This document shows positions 1 through 8,834 of a stretch of DNA of 64,000 nt, in pieces; the stretch's first letter is position 1, and each line of letters opens with the position of its first letter. The notes beneath the pieces are model-generated. The model had not been told where the DNA came from. It saw only the letters and a list, made by a program, of their open reading frames with translations, and did no database searches. The stretch is from Chryseobacterium gleum. Lineage in GTDB: Bacteria > Bacteroidota > Bacteroidia > Flavobacteriales > Weeksellaceae. The translations under genes and the position numbers were made by a program. Where the stretch lies: positions 992,001 to 1,056,000 of the forward strand of contig NZ_LR134289.1 of NCBI RefSeq assembly GCF_900636535.1, read 5' to 3'.

Positions 1-98
1 CCAGTTTGAAAGTATATCTGTATTTGACATTAGTTTTTTATTTGTGAATTGTCAATAGTGAATTTTGCTTTGCAAGTGAATTTCTCTATTCAACTTTA
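1..98. repeat. Degenerate heptad-periodic intergenic stretch
   Basis: This non-coding edge lies downstream of the septum-formation gene. From about 43 to 84 it reads as seven-base units (TGTGAAT, TGTCAAT, AGTGAAT, TTTGCTT, TGCAAGT). The same period-7 texture recurs in several other gaps in this window. No gene or clear terminator is visible. Confidence 0.45.
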
Positions 99-455
99 TT
101 ATTTCTTAGCGACTTTTGTACTGTCTACCACCAGAATGAAGATTTCTTCATTCGGTTTTTTCATAAAATAATTTTCTCTTGCGTATTTTTCTTTCTCTGA
201 TTTGTTGTTCATCAGTTTTTTATAAAAAGCATCATTTTTCTCGTACTCTTTTTTATAATAGTCCAGCTGCTCTTCATATTTATGAATCTCACCATTCAGT
301 TCGTTAATCACAAGAAATGAGGTTTTATCGAAAAAAATCATCCATACCAAAAACAGACAGATCGTAATGGTATACTTGTTCAAAACATATTTCTGGATAA
401 GTTTGAATGTTTCAGATTTCGGCTGAATGTCTTTGATAAGGTTATTTTCTTCCAT
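99..455 (-). CDS. FtsB/DivIC-like septum formation initiator protein
   Basis: This is a 118-residue single-pass membrane protein of the FtsB/DivIC family. Family members link FtsQ/DivIB to FtsL in the division complex. There is a short cytoplasmic N-terminus, one membrane helix at about residues 27-42, a charged coiled coil at about 50-82, and the family signature near 89-106 (ARENYFMKKPNEE). Size and layout fit the family. The start lies 4 bases past the stop of the uridine kinase gene, so the two are probably co-transcribed. Assignment to the family is firm; the division role is inferred from it. Confidence 0.85.
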   Translation of the reverse strand: MEENNLIKDIQPKSETFKLIQKYVLNKYTITICLFLVWMIFFDKTSFLVINELNGEIHKYEEQLDYYKKEYEKNDAFYKKLMNNKSEKEKYARENYFMKKPNEEIFILVVDSTKVAKK

Positions 456-459
456 TTTT

Positions 460-1074
460 TTAATGTTTTTTCAACGAGTTTTTAATAACAGTAGTTAAAA
501 AATCTATTGCCACGGAATTCTGCTTCATATTCGGGATAATAAGATCGGCCTCATTTTTAGAAGGCTCAATGAATTCCTGGTGCATTGGTTTCAAGGTGGT
601 CTGATAACGGTGCAGCACCTCACTCAGATCCCTTCCCCTTTCCTGGGTATCTCTCCTGATTCTCCTGATTAATCTTTCATCAGAATCAGCATGAACAAAT
701 ACCTTCAGATCAAATTCTTTCAGTAATTCTTTGTTGGTAAGAACAAGAATTCCTTCTACTACCAATACATTTTTAGGTTCTACAGTGACATGATCTCCTG
801 TTCTGGAATGCGTAACAAAGCTGTAAATCGGCTGTTCAATCGGCTCATTATTTTTTAAAGCTTTTACATGTTTTATCAGTAAGTCAAAGTCTATTGATTT
901 TGGATGGTCATAATTTAAAGCCTCTCTTTCCGTCAATGTAAGACCCTGGTTATCGTGATAATAATTATCCTGAGAGAGGATATTCATTCCCTCAATATCA
1001 AGCTGCTGAAGTATCTTGTCAACAACTGTAGTTTTGCCGGATCCTGTACCACCGGCAATTCCTATTACAAGCAT
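460..1074 (-). CDS. udk: Uridine kinase
   Basis: Uridine/cytidine kinase phosphorylates the nucleoside to UMP or CMP in pyrimidine salvage in the cytoplasm. The 204-residue length is typical. A Walker A motif (GGTGSGKT) sits at residues 8-15, and the substrate-binding segment SQDNYYHD lies near residue 35, followed by the lid region with RRIRRDTQERGRD. The ATG start is preceded by a Bacteroidota-type promoter. The ftsB-like gene follows within 5 bases. Confidence 0.95.
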   Translation of the reverse strand: MLVIGIAGGTGSGKTTVVDKILQQLDIEGMNILSQDNYYHDNQGLTLTEREALNYDHPKSIDFDLLIKHVKALKNNEPIEQPIYSFVTHSRTGDHVTVEPKNVLVVEGILVLTNKELLKEFDLKVFVHADSDERLIRRIRRDTQERGRDLSEVLHRYQTTLKPMHQEFIEPSKNEADLIIPNMKQNSVAIDFLTTVIKNSLKKH

Positions 1075-1101
1075 TGTTTTTTTGTTTCTTTATAGTTGGT
1101 A

Positions 1102-1132
1102 CAAATATACTATTTTAGATAAAATGTGACAA
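1102..1132 (-). promoter_or_regulatory. Promoter of udk operon
   Basis: On the minus strand TATATTTG (1102-1109) matches the Bacteroidota -7 consensus TAnnTTTG. A TTG at 1130-1132 lies 20 bases upstream, the expected place of the -33 element. It is 27 bases from the udk start. Confidence 0.6.
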
Positions 1133-1252
1133 TGTAAGTGTGTTGAGAAATTAAAAGATTAAAGCTTTTAAAGATTAAAATATTTTCAGGAAACCAGCCA
1201 GTCTTTATGATTTATTGTTATTACTCAAATTTACTCTCTGGATTTCATAAAA

Positions 1253-1282
1253 AAAGTCCGGTAAATTTTATTACCGGACTTT
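1253..1282 (-). terminator. Terminator after clpS
   Basis: A perfect 12-bp stem (AAAGTCCGGTAA paired with TTACCGGACTTT) with a 6-base AT loop lies just past the clpS stop. It ends in a T-rich run on the minus strand. Confidence 0.8.
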
Positions 1283-1285
1283 ATC

Positions 1286-1591
1286 TTATACGATTTCGCT
1301 TGTTAATTCGCGCGAAATTAATTTTTCATGCATAGGTTTCAAAACATCCATTGAACCTGTTTTTACGGTACATTTACCCTTGTAATGAACTAGAATTGTA
1401 CATTGTTCAGCCTGCTCAAGGGTATGTTTGCATATTTCGATCAGGCAGTCAATTACATAATCAAAGGTATGAATATCGTCATTGTGCAGTACCAGTTTAT
1501 AAACGTCATCCGTATCATCCAGAACAAGGACTTCTTCTTCATACTGACGTTTTGGGTTTTCGTAATCTTTTATACTGTTATAAAAATTCAT
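1286..1591 (-). CDS. clpS: ATP-dependent Clp protease adaptor ClpS
   Basis: ClpS delivers N-degron substrates to the ClpAP-type protease. The protein is 101 residues long. After a variable, acidic N-terminus comes the ClpS core: YKLVLHNDDIHTFDYVI at about residues 31-47 holds the conserved N/D substrate-pocket residues, and VHYKGKC follows at about 67-73. The start is 15 bases after the stop of the CNNM/CorC gene, suggesting one transcript, and a strong hairpin follows. A GC-free spacer and an unusual C-terminal SRELTSEIV tail are as in many Bacteroidota homologues. Confidence 0.9.
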   Translation of the reverse strand: MNFYNSIKDYENPKRQYEEEVLVLDDTDDVYKLVLHNDDIHTFDYVIDCLIEICKHTLEQAEQCTILVHYKGKCTVKTGSMDVLKPMHEKLISRELTSEIV

Positions 1592-1606
1592 TGTTACGGT
1601 TTTGTT

Positions 1607-2965
1607 TTAAACTTCTCCGATTTTGTCTGCTAAGTTATCTATAGTGCTGGGCTCTTCATACACCAACTCTACCAGCTCAACACTTTTATTATTCATCTTC
1701 AGAATTTTAAAATGATAGTTGGCCAGGTCAAACTCCTGATTTTCTTCAGGAATCTCTTCCAGTTCATAAAGAATAAATCCTGCTAATGAATTATATTCAC
1801 TTTCTTCAGAAAGCGGTAGTTTTTTAGGTAAAAACTCATTGATTTCGTCCAAAGGCTGGGTTGCCTGTACCCAATAGGTATTCTCAGCAATTTTATCAAC
1901 GATTTTTTCCTCATCATCTTCTTCGTCCTGAATTTCTCCTACCAGCTCTTCAAGAATATCCTCCAGCGTAATAATCCCCTCTGTTCCTCCGAATTCATCA
2001 ATAACAATGGCAATATGCTGTTTTTTAAGCTGAAAGGTTTTCAACAAATCTGAAACTTTTTTGCTTTCTACCACAAAGAATGCATCTCTCATAAGATCTT
2101 TAAGGTCTTCATGATCAAGATCTCCTTTTCTTTTCACATATTCCCTTATAATTTCCTTGGTATAGAAAATCCCGATCACATTGTCAATGGAGTCAATATA
2201 TACAGGAATACGGGAATATCCGCTGTCCATAATCTTATTGATAATCTCATTGATATCTTCTTCAAAGTCTATGGAAGTAATATTCTGTCTCGGCACCATG
2301 ATCTGCTTGGCAGAATGGTCTGTAAAATCAAATGCATTTTTGATGATCTCATAGTTTTCCTCTTCAATCTCTCCGCTATCGGCACTTTGTTTTACCAGAA
2401 GCTGGAGCTCTTCCGTAGAGTGGATCTCCTGTTCGGAAGCCGGATGGATTTTGATTAATCTCAGGAAACCATTCGACATAGAGTTCATCAACCAGATAAA
2501 CGGTTTAAAGATCAGATAGAAAATTCTCAGTGGAACAGCTGTTGCCATGGTAGTGGCTTCAGATTTTCTGATCGCAATTGATTTTGGAATAAGCTCACCA
2601 AACACAATGTGCATGATGGTAATTAATACGAAACTGATCACCAGTGATACCGAAGTAATGGAAGCCTGGCTCATTTCCATATTAAGGGAATGAAAAATAT
2701 TTTCAACAATATGATGCAGGGCACTTTCTCCTACCCAACCCAGGGCAAGGGATGCCAATGTAATTCCTAATTGTGTAGCGGAAAGATATTCATCAAGATG
2801 CTTGATGATATGTTCTGCCTGTTTAGCCATAGAATTTCCTTCTGCAGCTTTTAACTGAATTTGCGAATAACGAACTTTAACAATTGAAAATTCTGCGGCT
2901 ACGAAAAAGCCATTTAGTAAAACAAGAAATAAGGCCAGCAAAAGCCTGACTATGTCCGAGTCCAT
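1607..2965 (-). CDS. CNNM/CorC family transporter (hemolysin family, CBS domains)
   Basis: This 452-residue inner-membrane protein has the CNNM (DUF21) architecture. The transmembrane DUF21 domain spans about 1-190, starting with a hydrophobic helix and NGFFVAAEFS. A CBS pair follows at about 205-335 with MVPRQNI and GIITLEDILEELVGEI, and a CorC_HlyC domain lies at about 350-435. Members have been linked to Mg2+/Co2+ resistance or transport; the older name hemolysin is misleading. It heads a two-gene unit with clpS. Substrate is not shown by the sequence. Confidence 0.85.
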   Translation of the reverse strand: MDSDIVRLLLALFLVLLNGFFVAAEFSIVKVRYSQIQLKAAEGNSMAKQAEHIIKHLDEYLSATQLGITLASLALGWVGESALHHIVENIFHSLNMEMSQASITSVSLVISFVLITIMHIVFGELIPKSIAIRKSEATTMATAVPLRIFYLIFKPFIWLMNSMSNGFLRLIKIHPASEQEIHSTEELQLLVKQSADSGEIEEENYEIIKNAFDFTDHSAKQIMVPRQNITSIDFEEDINEIINKIMDSGYSRIPVYIDSIDNVIGIFYTKEIIREYVKRKGDLDHEDLKDLMRDAFFVVESKKVSDLLKTFQLKKQHIAIVIDEFGGTEGIITLEDILEELVGEIQDEEDDEEKIVDKIAENTYWVQATQPLDEINEFLPKKLPLSEESEYNSLAGFILYELEEIPEENQEFDLANYHFKILKMNNKSVELVELVYEEPSTIDNLADKIGEV

Positions 2966-2993
2966 TTAGAAGTTGTATAAATTTTATTAAGTA

Positions 2994-3001
2994 CAAAGAT
3001 A
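2994..3001 (-). promoter_or_regulatory. -7 promoter element of CNNM/CorC gene
   Basis: TATCTTTG on the minus strand fits TAnnTTTG and lies 28 bases before the start codon. No clear TTG is seen at -33. Confidence 0.45.
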
Positions 3002-3187
3002 TGTAAAATAAAAATAACCTGAATCCGGGATAGATTATTTCGATGAAGGAATTTTTGAAAGAAAAATCTGAAGTGATCTGATGCTGTTTTTTCTCAATAA
3101 AAAAAATAATTGAGGTATATTCTCATTATAATGTCAATAAAGAGTTTTTTGGGTATTAAATGACATTTTCAGCCTTGTGAAAATAAA

Positions 3188-3212
3188 AAAGCACCGATAA
3201 TATCGATGCTTT
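3188..3212 (-). terminator. Terminator of the ATP synthase operon
   Basis: A 12-bp stem with one mismatch (AAAGCACCGATA with TATCGATGCTTT) lies 22 bases past the atpG stop, followed by a T-run on the minus strand. Confidence 0.75.
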
Positions 3213-3234
3213 AATTGTATGTTAAAATAATTCT

Positions 3235-4098
3235 TTACGAATTTTTCAAAGCTTCTGCTCCGGAAACAATTTCCAGGATTTCGTTGGTAATTGCTGCCTG
3301 TCTTGCTTTGTTGTAGAAGATCACAAGATCATTCTTTAAAGCCTGAGCATTATCTGTTGCTTTGTGCATTGCTGTCATTCTCGCTCCGTGCTCAGATGCT
3401 ACTGAATCTAAGATTGCTTTGAAAACCTGAGTTTTGATAGATTTCGGAATCAAATTATCAAGGATTTCAGCTCTGTTAGGTTCAAAGATATAATCAGTTT
3501 CAACCTGTGGCTCTGTATTTTCAGGCATTGAGATCGGAAGAAGTTTTTCTGTAGTTACTTCCTGAGTAGCTGCATTCACGAATTTGTTATAGATAACATA
3601 AACTTCATCAAACTTTCCTTCTTTGAAGCTTGTCATTACTCCTTCAGTAATATGAGCAACTGTATCAAAGTTCAGATTATCATAAACAGAACTTCCATTA
3701 GCATAAACCGAACGGTTTTTTCTTACAGCATCATATACTTTTTTACCTACCGGAAGAACTTCAATCTCATACTGAGCGTTGTTCTGGAACTGAATGTTAA
3801 GCTCCTTTACGATAGAAGAGTTAAAAGCTCCCGCAAGACCTCTGTTTGAAGTAACAGCGATGAAAAGTACTCTTTTAACCTCTCTTTTCTGAGCATATAC
3901 AGAAACCTGGTCAGGATCAGAGCTAGAATTTACATTCTGGATAAGCTCCTGTAATTTTTCAGAATAAGGTCTTAGCATTACGATTGCGTCCTGTGCTTTT
4001 TTAAGTTTCGCTGCGGAAACCATCTTCATAGCACGTGTAATCTGCATCGTAGATGAAATTGACGTAATTCTGCCTCGTATTTCTTTTAAGTTTGCCAT
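3235..4098 (-). CDS. atpG: ATP synthase F1 gamma subunit
   Basis: The gamma subunit is the central rotor stalk of F1. At 287 residues it is standard length. The N-terminal helix begins MANLKEIRGRITSI with TRAMKMVSAAKLKKAQ at about 22-37, and the C-terminal helix contains EHGARMTAMHKATDNA and NKARQAAITNEI, the regions that form the coiled-coil shaft. It is the last gene of the operon and is followed by a terminator. No beta or epsilon gene follows, which is usual in flavobacteria. Confidence 0.97.
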   Translation of the reverse strand: MANLKEIRGRITSISSTMQITRAMKMVSAAKLKKAQDAIVMLRPYSEKLQELIQNVNSSSDPDQVSVYAQKREVKRVLFIAVTSNRGLAGAFNSSIVKELNIQFQNNAQYEIEVLPVGKKVYDAVRKNRSVYANGSSVYDNLNFDTVAHITEGVMTSFKEGKFDEVYVIYNKFVNAATQEVTTEKLLPISMPENTEPQVETDYIFEPNRAEILDNLIPKSIKTQVFKAILDSVASEHGARMTAMHKATDNAQALKNDLVIFYNKARQAAITNEILEIVSGAEALKNS

Positions 4099-4174
4099 TA
4101 ATTTGGGTTCAAAGTTTAAGGTCTAAAGTTTAAGGCTTAAAACGCTATATTTTAAACCTTAAACATTGAATTTT
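4099..4174. repeat. Heptad-periodic spacer inside the atp operon
   Basis: The 76-base gap between atpA and atpG reads in sevens from 4108 (TTCAAAG, TTTAAGG, TCTAAAG, TTTAAGG, CTTAAAA). The reverse complement CCTTAAA occurs at 4157-4163, so the spacer can also form a weak hairpin. No T-run terminator is present, so read-through to atpG is expected. Confidence 0.5.
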
Positions 4175-5752
4175 TTAGTTGTATTTAGAAGCTAAATCGT
4201 TAGCTGCCTGCTTAAGAACACCTGTAATATCGTTATCGATTTTTCCAGACTTGATAGCAGCCATTGTATCAGGGTGCTTAGATCTAAGGAACTCGATATA
4301 TTCGTGTTGGAATTCTTTAATCTTGTTCAATGGAACGTTTCTCAATAAGTTCTCAGTACCAGCATAGATCATTGCAACCTGACTGTCTACAGGAAGTGGA
4401 GAGTTTACCGGCTGCTTAAGAAGCTCCACGTTTCTTTCTCCTTTAGAGATTACTGCCAGCGTAGAAGCATCAAGGTCAGAACCGAACTTAGCAAACGCTT
4501 CCAATTCTTTGTATTGAGCCTGGTCAAGTTTCAATGTACCAGATACTTTTTTCATTGATTTGATCTGAGCATTACCTCCTACCCTTGATACAGAGATACC
4601 TACGTTAATTGCAGGACGAACCCCTGAGTTGAATAGATCAGACTCCAGGAAGATCTGTCCGTCTGTAATAGAGATTACGTTTGTAGGGATATATGCAGAA
4701 ACGTCACCAGCCTGAGTTTCGATAATCGGAAGGGCTGTTAATGAACCACCACCTTTTACGATTGGCTTAAGAGACTCTGGCAAATCGTTCATTTGCTTAG
4801 CAATTTCGTCATCAGCGATTACTTTTGCAGCTCTTTCCAATAGTCTTGAGTGAAGGTAGAAAACGTCTCCAGGATAAGCTTCACGGCCCGGTGGTCTTCT
4901 TAATAGTAGAGAAAGCTCACGGTAAGCAACAGCTTGTTTAGATAAATCATCATAAACGATAAGCGCTGGTCTACCTGTATCTCTGAAGAATTCTCCGATA
5001 GCAGCACCTGCCATCGCAGAATATACCTGCATAGGAACCGGATCTGATGCGTTAGCCGCAACGATTACAGTATATGCTAAAGCTCCTTTATCAGAAAGAG
5101 TTTTAACGATTTGTGCTACAGTAGAAGCTTTCTGACCGATAGCAACATATATACAATATACTGGTTTACCAGCATCAAAGAATTCTTTTTGGTTGATGAT
5201 CGTATCGATCGCAACAGTAGTTTTACCTGTCTGTCTGTCACCGATGATAAGCTCTCTCTGTCCTCTTCCTACAGGGATCATAGAGTCGATCGCAACGATA
5301 CCTGACTGTAAAGGCTCAGTTACCGGCTGTCTGAAGATAACTCCAGGAGCTTTTCTTTCCAATGGCATTTCGTATAAATCCCCAGTAATAGGACCTTTAC
5401 CATCGATTGGGTTACCAAGAGTATCTACTACTCTTCCTAACATCCCTTCTCCTACTTTGATAGAAGAGATTCTGTTTGTTCTTCTTACTGTATCACCTTC
5501 TTTTACTAATTTACTTTCACCAAGTAGAGCAACACCCACGTTGTCTTCTTCAAGGTTAAGTACAATACCTTCTACATCACTAGAAAATTTCACCAACTCT
5601 CCGTATTGTACGTTTTCTAACCCGTATACACGAGCAATACCATCACCGATGGTTAAAACTGTACCTACTTCCTCAACGTTGGATTGAGTATCGAAGTTGG
5701 CCAATTGCTGTTTTAAGATCGCAGATACTTCTGCCGGATTTATTTCTGCCAT
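4175..5752 (-). CDS. atpA: ATP synthase F1 alpha subunit
   Basis: The alpha subunit is the non-catalytic nucleotide-binding subunit of the F1 hexamer. It has 525 residues. The N-terminal beta-barrel contains [17 protein letters not shown], the Walker A motif GDRQTGKT lies near residue 171, and the ATPase alpha/beta signature [14 protein letters not shown] lies near 380. It sits between atpH (17 bases upstream) and atpG. Start ATG fits family alignments. Confidence 0.97.
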   Translation of the reverse strand: MAEINPAEVSAILKQQLANFDTQSNVEEVGTVLTIGDGIARVYGLENVQYGELVKFSSDVEGIVLNLEEDNVGVALLGESKLVKEGDTVRRTNRISSIKVGEGMLGRVVDTLGNPIDGKGPITGDLYEMPLERKAPGVIFRQPVTEPLQSGIVAIDSMIPVGRGQRELIIGDRQTGKTTVAIDTIINQKEFFDAGKPVYCIYVAIGQKASTVAQIVKTLSDKGALAYTVIVAANASDPVPMQVYSAMAGAAIGEFFRDTGRPALIVYDDLSKQAVAYRELSLLLRRPPGREAYPGDVFYLHSRLLERAAKVIADDEIAKQMNDLPESLKPIVKGGGSLTALPIIETQAGDVSAYIPTNVISITDGQIFLESDLFNSGVRPAINVGISVSRVGGNAQIKSMKKVSGTLKLDQAQYKELEAFAKFGSDLDASTLAVISKGERNVELLKQPVNSPLPVDSQVAMIYAGTENLLRNVPLNKIKEFQHEYIEFLRSKHPDTMAAIKSGKIDNDITGVLKQAANDLASKYN

Positions 5753-5768
5753 TGTATGGTTGTTTTTC

Positions 5769-6308
5769 TTAATTTAATTGGAAATCTTTTTTAACTTGGT
5801 TTAGCTTGGTCTTTACAGACGCATCTACCTGCTGGTCACCTACTCTCAGAATATATCCTCCAAGAATTTCAGGCTTAACATTTACTTTCAGATCAAAGTT
5901 TGAATCAGCATTTACAAGATTTGTAGATCTTAAAATCTGGTCAAGGTTTTCTTTTGAAAGCGGAGTTGCTGTAGTAAGCGTTACTCTCTGTACACCACTA
6001 AGGTCTTCAACTTTATTGATGAATTCCTGAGCGATATTTTTCAATTGGTTTTCACGTCCGTGTTTAATCACCAATCTGATCAGATTTTGAGAAGAAACAG
6101 ATAAACCTTTGAATATTTCGTTTGCTACTTCTATTTTCTTTTTAGAATCGATGTAAGGAGTAAGGAAAAACTTGTTTAAATCTTTAGATTCAGCCATTAC
6201 CTTTACTACATCTTTCATTTCTGAAAATACAGTAGCCGTTTGCCCTGCTTCGTTGGTGAAGTCAAGTAAACCTTGTGCGTATCTTTTAGCTACTTTAGAT
6301 GTAAGCAT
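5769..6308 (-). CDS. atpH: ATP synthase F1 delta subunit
   Basis: The delta subunit (OSCP in mitochondria) joins F1 to the peripheral stalk. It has 179 residues: an N-terminal helical bundle ([19 protein letters not shown] opening) and the C-terminal signature with [22 protein letters not shown] near 150-171. Only 2 bases separate it from atpF, consistent with translational coupling. Confidence 0.95.
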   Translation of the reverse strand: MLTSKVAKRYAQGLLDFTNEAGQTATVFSEMKDVVKVMAESKDLNKFFLTPYIDSKKKIEVANEIFKGLSVSSQNLIRLVIKHGRENQLKNIAQEFINKVEDLSGVQRVTLTTATPLSKENLDQILRSTNLVNADSNFDLKVNVKPEILGGYILRVGDQQVDASVKTKLNQVKKDFQLN

Positions 6309-6310
6309 TA

Positions 6311-6808
6311 TTAGTTAAGGTTTGATTTGTTTAAATAATTTTGAACTAATTCGTTTTGAGCTTCGCTGTTGTCTAGCTTTTGCTTCAAGATAGATTCAGC
6401 AATGTTTACAGATAAAGTACCGATTTGAGTTTTGATGTCTGCCATAGCAGCATTTTTCTCAGCGTTGATAGTCTGTTTAGCAGCTTCGATCATTTTGTCT
6501 CCTTCAGCTTTAGCAACATCTTTAGCTTCTCCTACGATTCTGTCTTTAATTTCTCTAGCTTCTTTAAGGATAGCATCTCTTTCGATTTTAGCTTCACGAA
6601 TGATTCTTTCGTTATCCTCTTTTAAAGTTTCCATTTCTTTTCTTGCTAATTTAGCTTGATTAAGAGCGTCAACAATAGAAGTTTCTCTGTCATTGATAGA
6701 CTTTAAAATAGGTTTCCAAGCGAATTTACCTAACAAAAATAATAATGCTAGAAAAATAACAGACTGGATAATAAATAATCCTGATGAAAACTGATGAATT
6801 AATTCCAT
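6311..6808 (-). CDS. atpF: ATP synthase F0 b subunit
   Basis: The b subunit forms the peripheral stalk. It has 165 residues with one membrane helix at about 8-28 (SGLFIIQSVIFLALLFLLG) followed by a long, charged, Ala/Lys/Glu-rich helix typical of the b dimer. Its place between atpE and atpH is canonical. Confidence 0.95.
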   Translation of the reverse strand: MELIHQFSSGLFIIQSVIFLALLFLLGKFAWKPILKSINDRETSIVDALNQAKLARKEMETLKEDNERIIREAKIERDAILKEAREIKDRIVGEAKDVAKAEGDKMIEAAKQTINAEKNAAMADIKTQIGTLSVNIAESILKQKLDNSEAQNELVQNYLNKSNLN

Positions 6809-6890
6809 TATATAAATGTATAAATAATTATTACTTTTTTAAAGAACCATTACCTGCAACCAACCGTTACAGATAATGGTTTGATTTTAA

Positions 6891-7085
6891 TTAGTTTACT
6901 GCGAATAGAGCAGCAAACGCAACACCTTCTACAAGTGCAGCTGCGATAAGCATAGCTGTTTGGATTTTTCCAGATTGCTCAGGTTGTCTAGCGATAGCTT
7001 CAAGAGCAGCAGCTCCGATTTTACCAAGACCGATACCTACACCTAGTACTACGATACCAGCACCTACAATTTTAGGGATTTCCAT
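6891..7085 (-). CDS. atpE: ATP synthase F0 c subunit
   Basis: This 64-residue proteolipid makes the rotor ring. It has two membrane helices joined by the polar loop ARQPEQ. The ion-binding carboxylate is the Glu in ALVEGVAF of helix 2. The residue after it is Gly, and helix 1 has no Gln at the usual Na+-ligand place, so proton coupling is the simpler reading. This is inferred from comparison with known Na+ c-rings. The length is on the short side but normal for flavobacteria. Confidence 0.95.
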   Translation of the reverse strand: MEIPKIVGAGIVVLGVGIGLGKIGAAALEAIARQPEQSGKIQTAMLIAAALVEGVAFAALFAVN

Positions 7086-7130
7086 AATATATAATTTTAA
7101 AAAATTTGTTTTACTTTAATTAAATTTCAA

Positions 7131-8228
7131 TTAGTGAGCAGCATGATGTTCGTGCTCGTGCTCTTCTACTGCCATTCCGATAAACAGAGCTGATAACATT
7201 GTAAATATATAAGCCTGTAAGAACGCTACCAATACCTCCAGTAAATAAATTACCAATGTAAGAAACGGGAATGCAACACCTGCAATAAAGTTTTTGAATA
7301 CATAGATCAATCCGATCAAACTCATTACTACGATGTGACCTGCTGTCATGTTTGCAAAAAGTCGGATCATCAAAGCAAACGGTTTAGTGATTGTTCCTAA
7401 TAATTCGATAGGAAGCATAATCAGTTTCATTGGAACAGGAACTCCTGGCATCCAGAAAATGTGTTTCCAGTAATCTTTATTTGCTGAAAATGTTGTAATC
7501 AGATAAGTAAGGATTGCAAGGAAGAATGTCATTGTAATATTACCCGTAACATTAATTCCGAAAGGCATTAATCCAAGAACGTTAAGGAAAAGGATAAAGA
7601 AGAATACAGTTAATAAATACCCCATAAATCTCTTATACTTGTGCCCGATATTAGGAATAGCAACTTCGTCTCTTACAAAGATGATTAGTGGTTCTAAAAA
7701 TCTTGCTGCACCTGTAGGGATAGCTGATTTTTTATAAGACTTAGCCATTCCAACAAACAATACAAACATAAAGATCGACACTAGTAATATAATCAGTACA
7801 CTTTTCGTAATAGAAAGATCCAAAGGCTTTCCATTAGTTGGATGACCATCTTCACCAAGTGTTAAAGTTCCTTTTGCGTCCGTCTTATAAATTTTCTCAT
7901 GGTGTAATACATAATAAGAACCATCTACTTCAGTAGGCTCTCCATGCATGAACCCTTCTTTGTTGCTCATGAAAGAATGGAAACCATTATCATAGAAAAT
8001 TACAGGAAGAGGAAAACCGATATGGTGACCTTCTTTATCAACCATCAATGTGAAATCATGTGCATCTAATAAGTGATGATCGATGAACTCCTTGTTTTCT
8101 TTGCTTATTTTGTCTTTCTCTGAAAGCTCTTGAGCAGGAACTGCCCCAGCAGTAGCTTCACCGTGCTGTGCAGACACTAAGTTTAATACAAAAATACTGT
8201 AGAATAAAACTGCGAATTTCTTAAACAT
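7131..8228 (-). CDS. atpB: ATP synthase F0 a subunit
   Basis: The a subunit holds the proton half-channels. I place the start at the ATG at 8226-8228 (MFKKFAVLF), giving 365 residues, because the frame upstream opens only with TTG inside a good promoter. A signal peptide (about 1-21, ending VSAQ) and a roughly 110-residue extracytoplasmic segment precede the membrane domain. The conserved channel helix contains MIRLFANMTAGHIVV near 285-300, including the essential Arg. The C-terminus is His-rich. The long N-terminal extension is typical of Bacteroidota a subunits. Confidence 0.93.
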   Translation of the reverse strand: MFKKFAVLFYSIFVLNLVSAQHGEATAGAVPAQELSEKDKISKENKEFIDHHLLDAHDFTLMVDKEGHHIGFPLPVIFYDNGFHSFMSNKEGFMHGEPTEVDGSYYVLHHEKIYKTDAKGTLTLGEDGHPTNGKPLDLSITKSVLIILLVSIFMFVLFVGMAKSYKKSAIPTGAARFLEPLIIFVRDEVAIPNIGHKYKRFMGYLLTVFFFILFLNVLGLMPFGINVTGNITMTFFLAILTYLITTFSANKDYWKHIFWMPGVPVPMKLIMLPIELLGTITKPFALMIRLFANMTAGHIVVMSLIGLIYVFKNFIAGVAFPFLTLVIYLLEVLVAFLQAYIFTMLSALFIGMAVEEHEHEHHAAH

Positions 8229-8249
8229 TGATAGGTTTTTTTCGTTGTG

Positions 8250-8257
8250 CAAAAATA
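8250..8257 (-). promoter_or_regulatory. -7 promoter element before atpB
   Basis: TATTTTTG on the minus strand lies 21 bases before the atpB ATG. It suggests that the main ATP synthase genes can be transcribed separately from the small membrane-protein gene upstream, and it argues against the TTG start at 8252. Confidence 0.55.
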
Positions 8258-8287
8258 TGATATTTTTTCTAGTTTCAATAAATAATT

Positions 8288-8659
8288 TTACTGTTTTTTA
8301 TCATGATTAATCAGCTTGATTGCATAGTATGTAAGCAGTGCTGTCAGGACAAAATAAGGCATGATAAAGTGAAATTTATAGCCGGGAATCACTTCAAAGT
8401 TCAGTTTTTTTCTGATTAAGTACATCAAACCGAATTTTAAAAGGATCAAACCAATAACAGACAGTCCTAAAAATTCCGGCGCTACCCTATTGATTAAAAT
8501 AATAAGAGTGATCATCATCATAAACATGACACTTAGAAAAAGGTAAAATTTAATGATCACTATCTCATCCAGGTGAAAAACAAATTTCCAAAGAGAAAAA
8601 TGCACCAGGAAAGTCAGAAAGAATAAAACGACAACAAGAATATTGGGATTAATTTTCAT
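8288..8659 (-). CDS. Small membrane protein upstream of atpB (AtpI-position)
   Basis: A 123-residue protein with four predicted membrane helices (about 7-23, 32-55, 64-85 and 97-115) and a basic tail. It sits just upstream of atpB, where atpI-type assembly proteins or AtpZ/AtpI pairs occur in many bacteria, and its size and topology fit AtpI. I see no diagnostic motif, so the AtpI link rests on position. The ATG at 8657-8659 is preferred over one 27 codons upstream, because a promoter motif lies at 8679-8686. Confidence 0.6.
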   Translation of the reverse strand: MKINPNILVVVLFFLTFLVHFSLWKFVFHLDEIVIIKFYLFLSVMFMMMITLIILINRVAPEFLGLSVIGLILLKFGLMYLIRKKLNFEVIPGYKFHFIMPYFVLTALLTYYAIKLINHDKKQ

Positions 8660-8678
8660 TCTATATTTTAATTGATCG

Positions 8679-8686
8679 CAAAAATA
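8679..8686 (-). promoter_or_regulatory. -7 promoter element of the atpI-position gene
   Basis: TATTTTTG on the minus strand lies 19 bases before the ATG at 8659. It supports the shorter start. A -33 TTG is not obvious. Confidence 0.5.
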
Positions 8687-8781
8687 GACTTTTTCTATCG
8701 TATTATCGTATGATTTGATATTTATCATTTTTCTCCGCATAATAATATTACGTATATATATAATATTACGTGTTCAAACAC

Positions 8782-8811
8782 TTTGGATATGCTAAAAATT
8801 CCTTATTTTTG
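8782..8811 (+). promoter_or_regulatory. Promoter of ffh
   Basis: TTTG at 8782-8785 and TATTTTTG at 8804-8811 are separated by 18 bases, a near-ideal Bacteroidota vegetative promoter. The ffh ATG is 23 bases downstream. Confidence 0.7.
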
Positions 8812-8834
8812 CAAACCTATAATTTACAATAAAT

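Noticed and set aside
1141..1185. Possible heptad tract upstream of udk
   Set aside because: GATTAAA/TTAAAG-like units are suggestive, but only about five fit and the composition is almost pure AT.
5193..5687. 164-residue open frame opposite atpA
   Set aside because: Antisense shadow of a highly conserved gene, rich in Ser/Pro/Thr, without start-site or promoter support.
8660..8740. Longer N-terminus (27 extra residues) of the AtpI-position protein
   Set aside because: A -7 promoter motif lies inside the extension, and the extra residues are polar and unlike a membrane-protein start.
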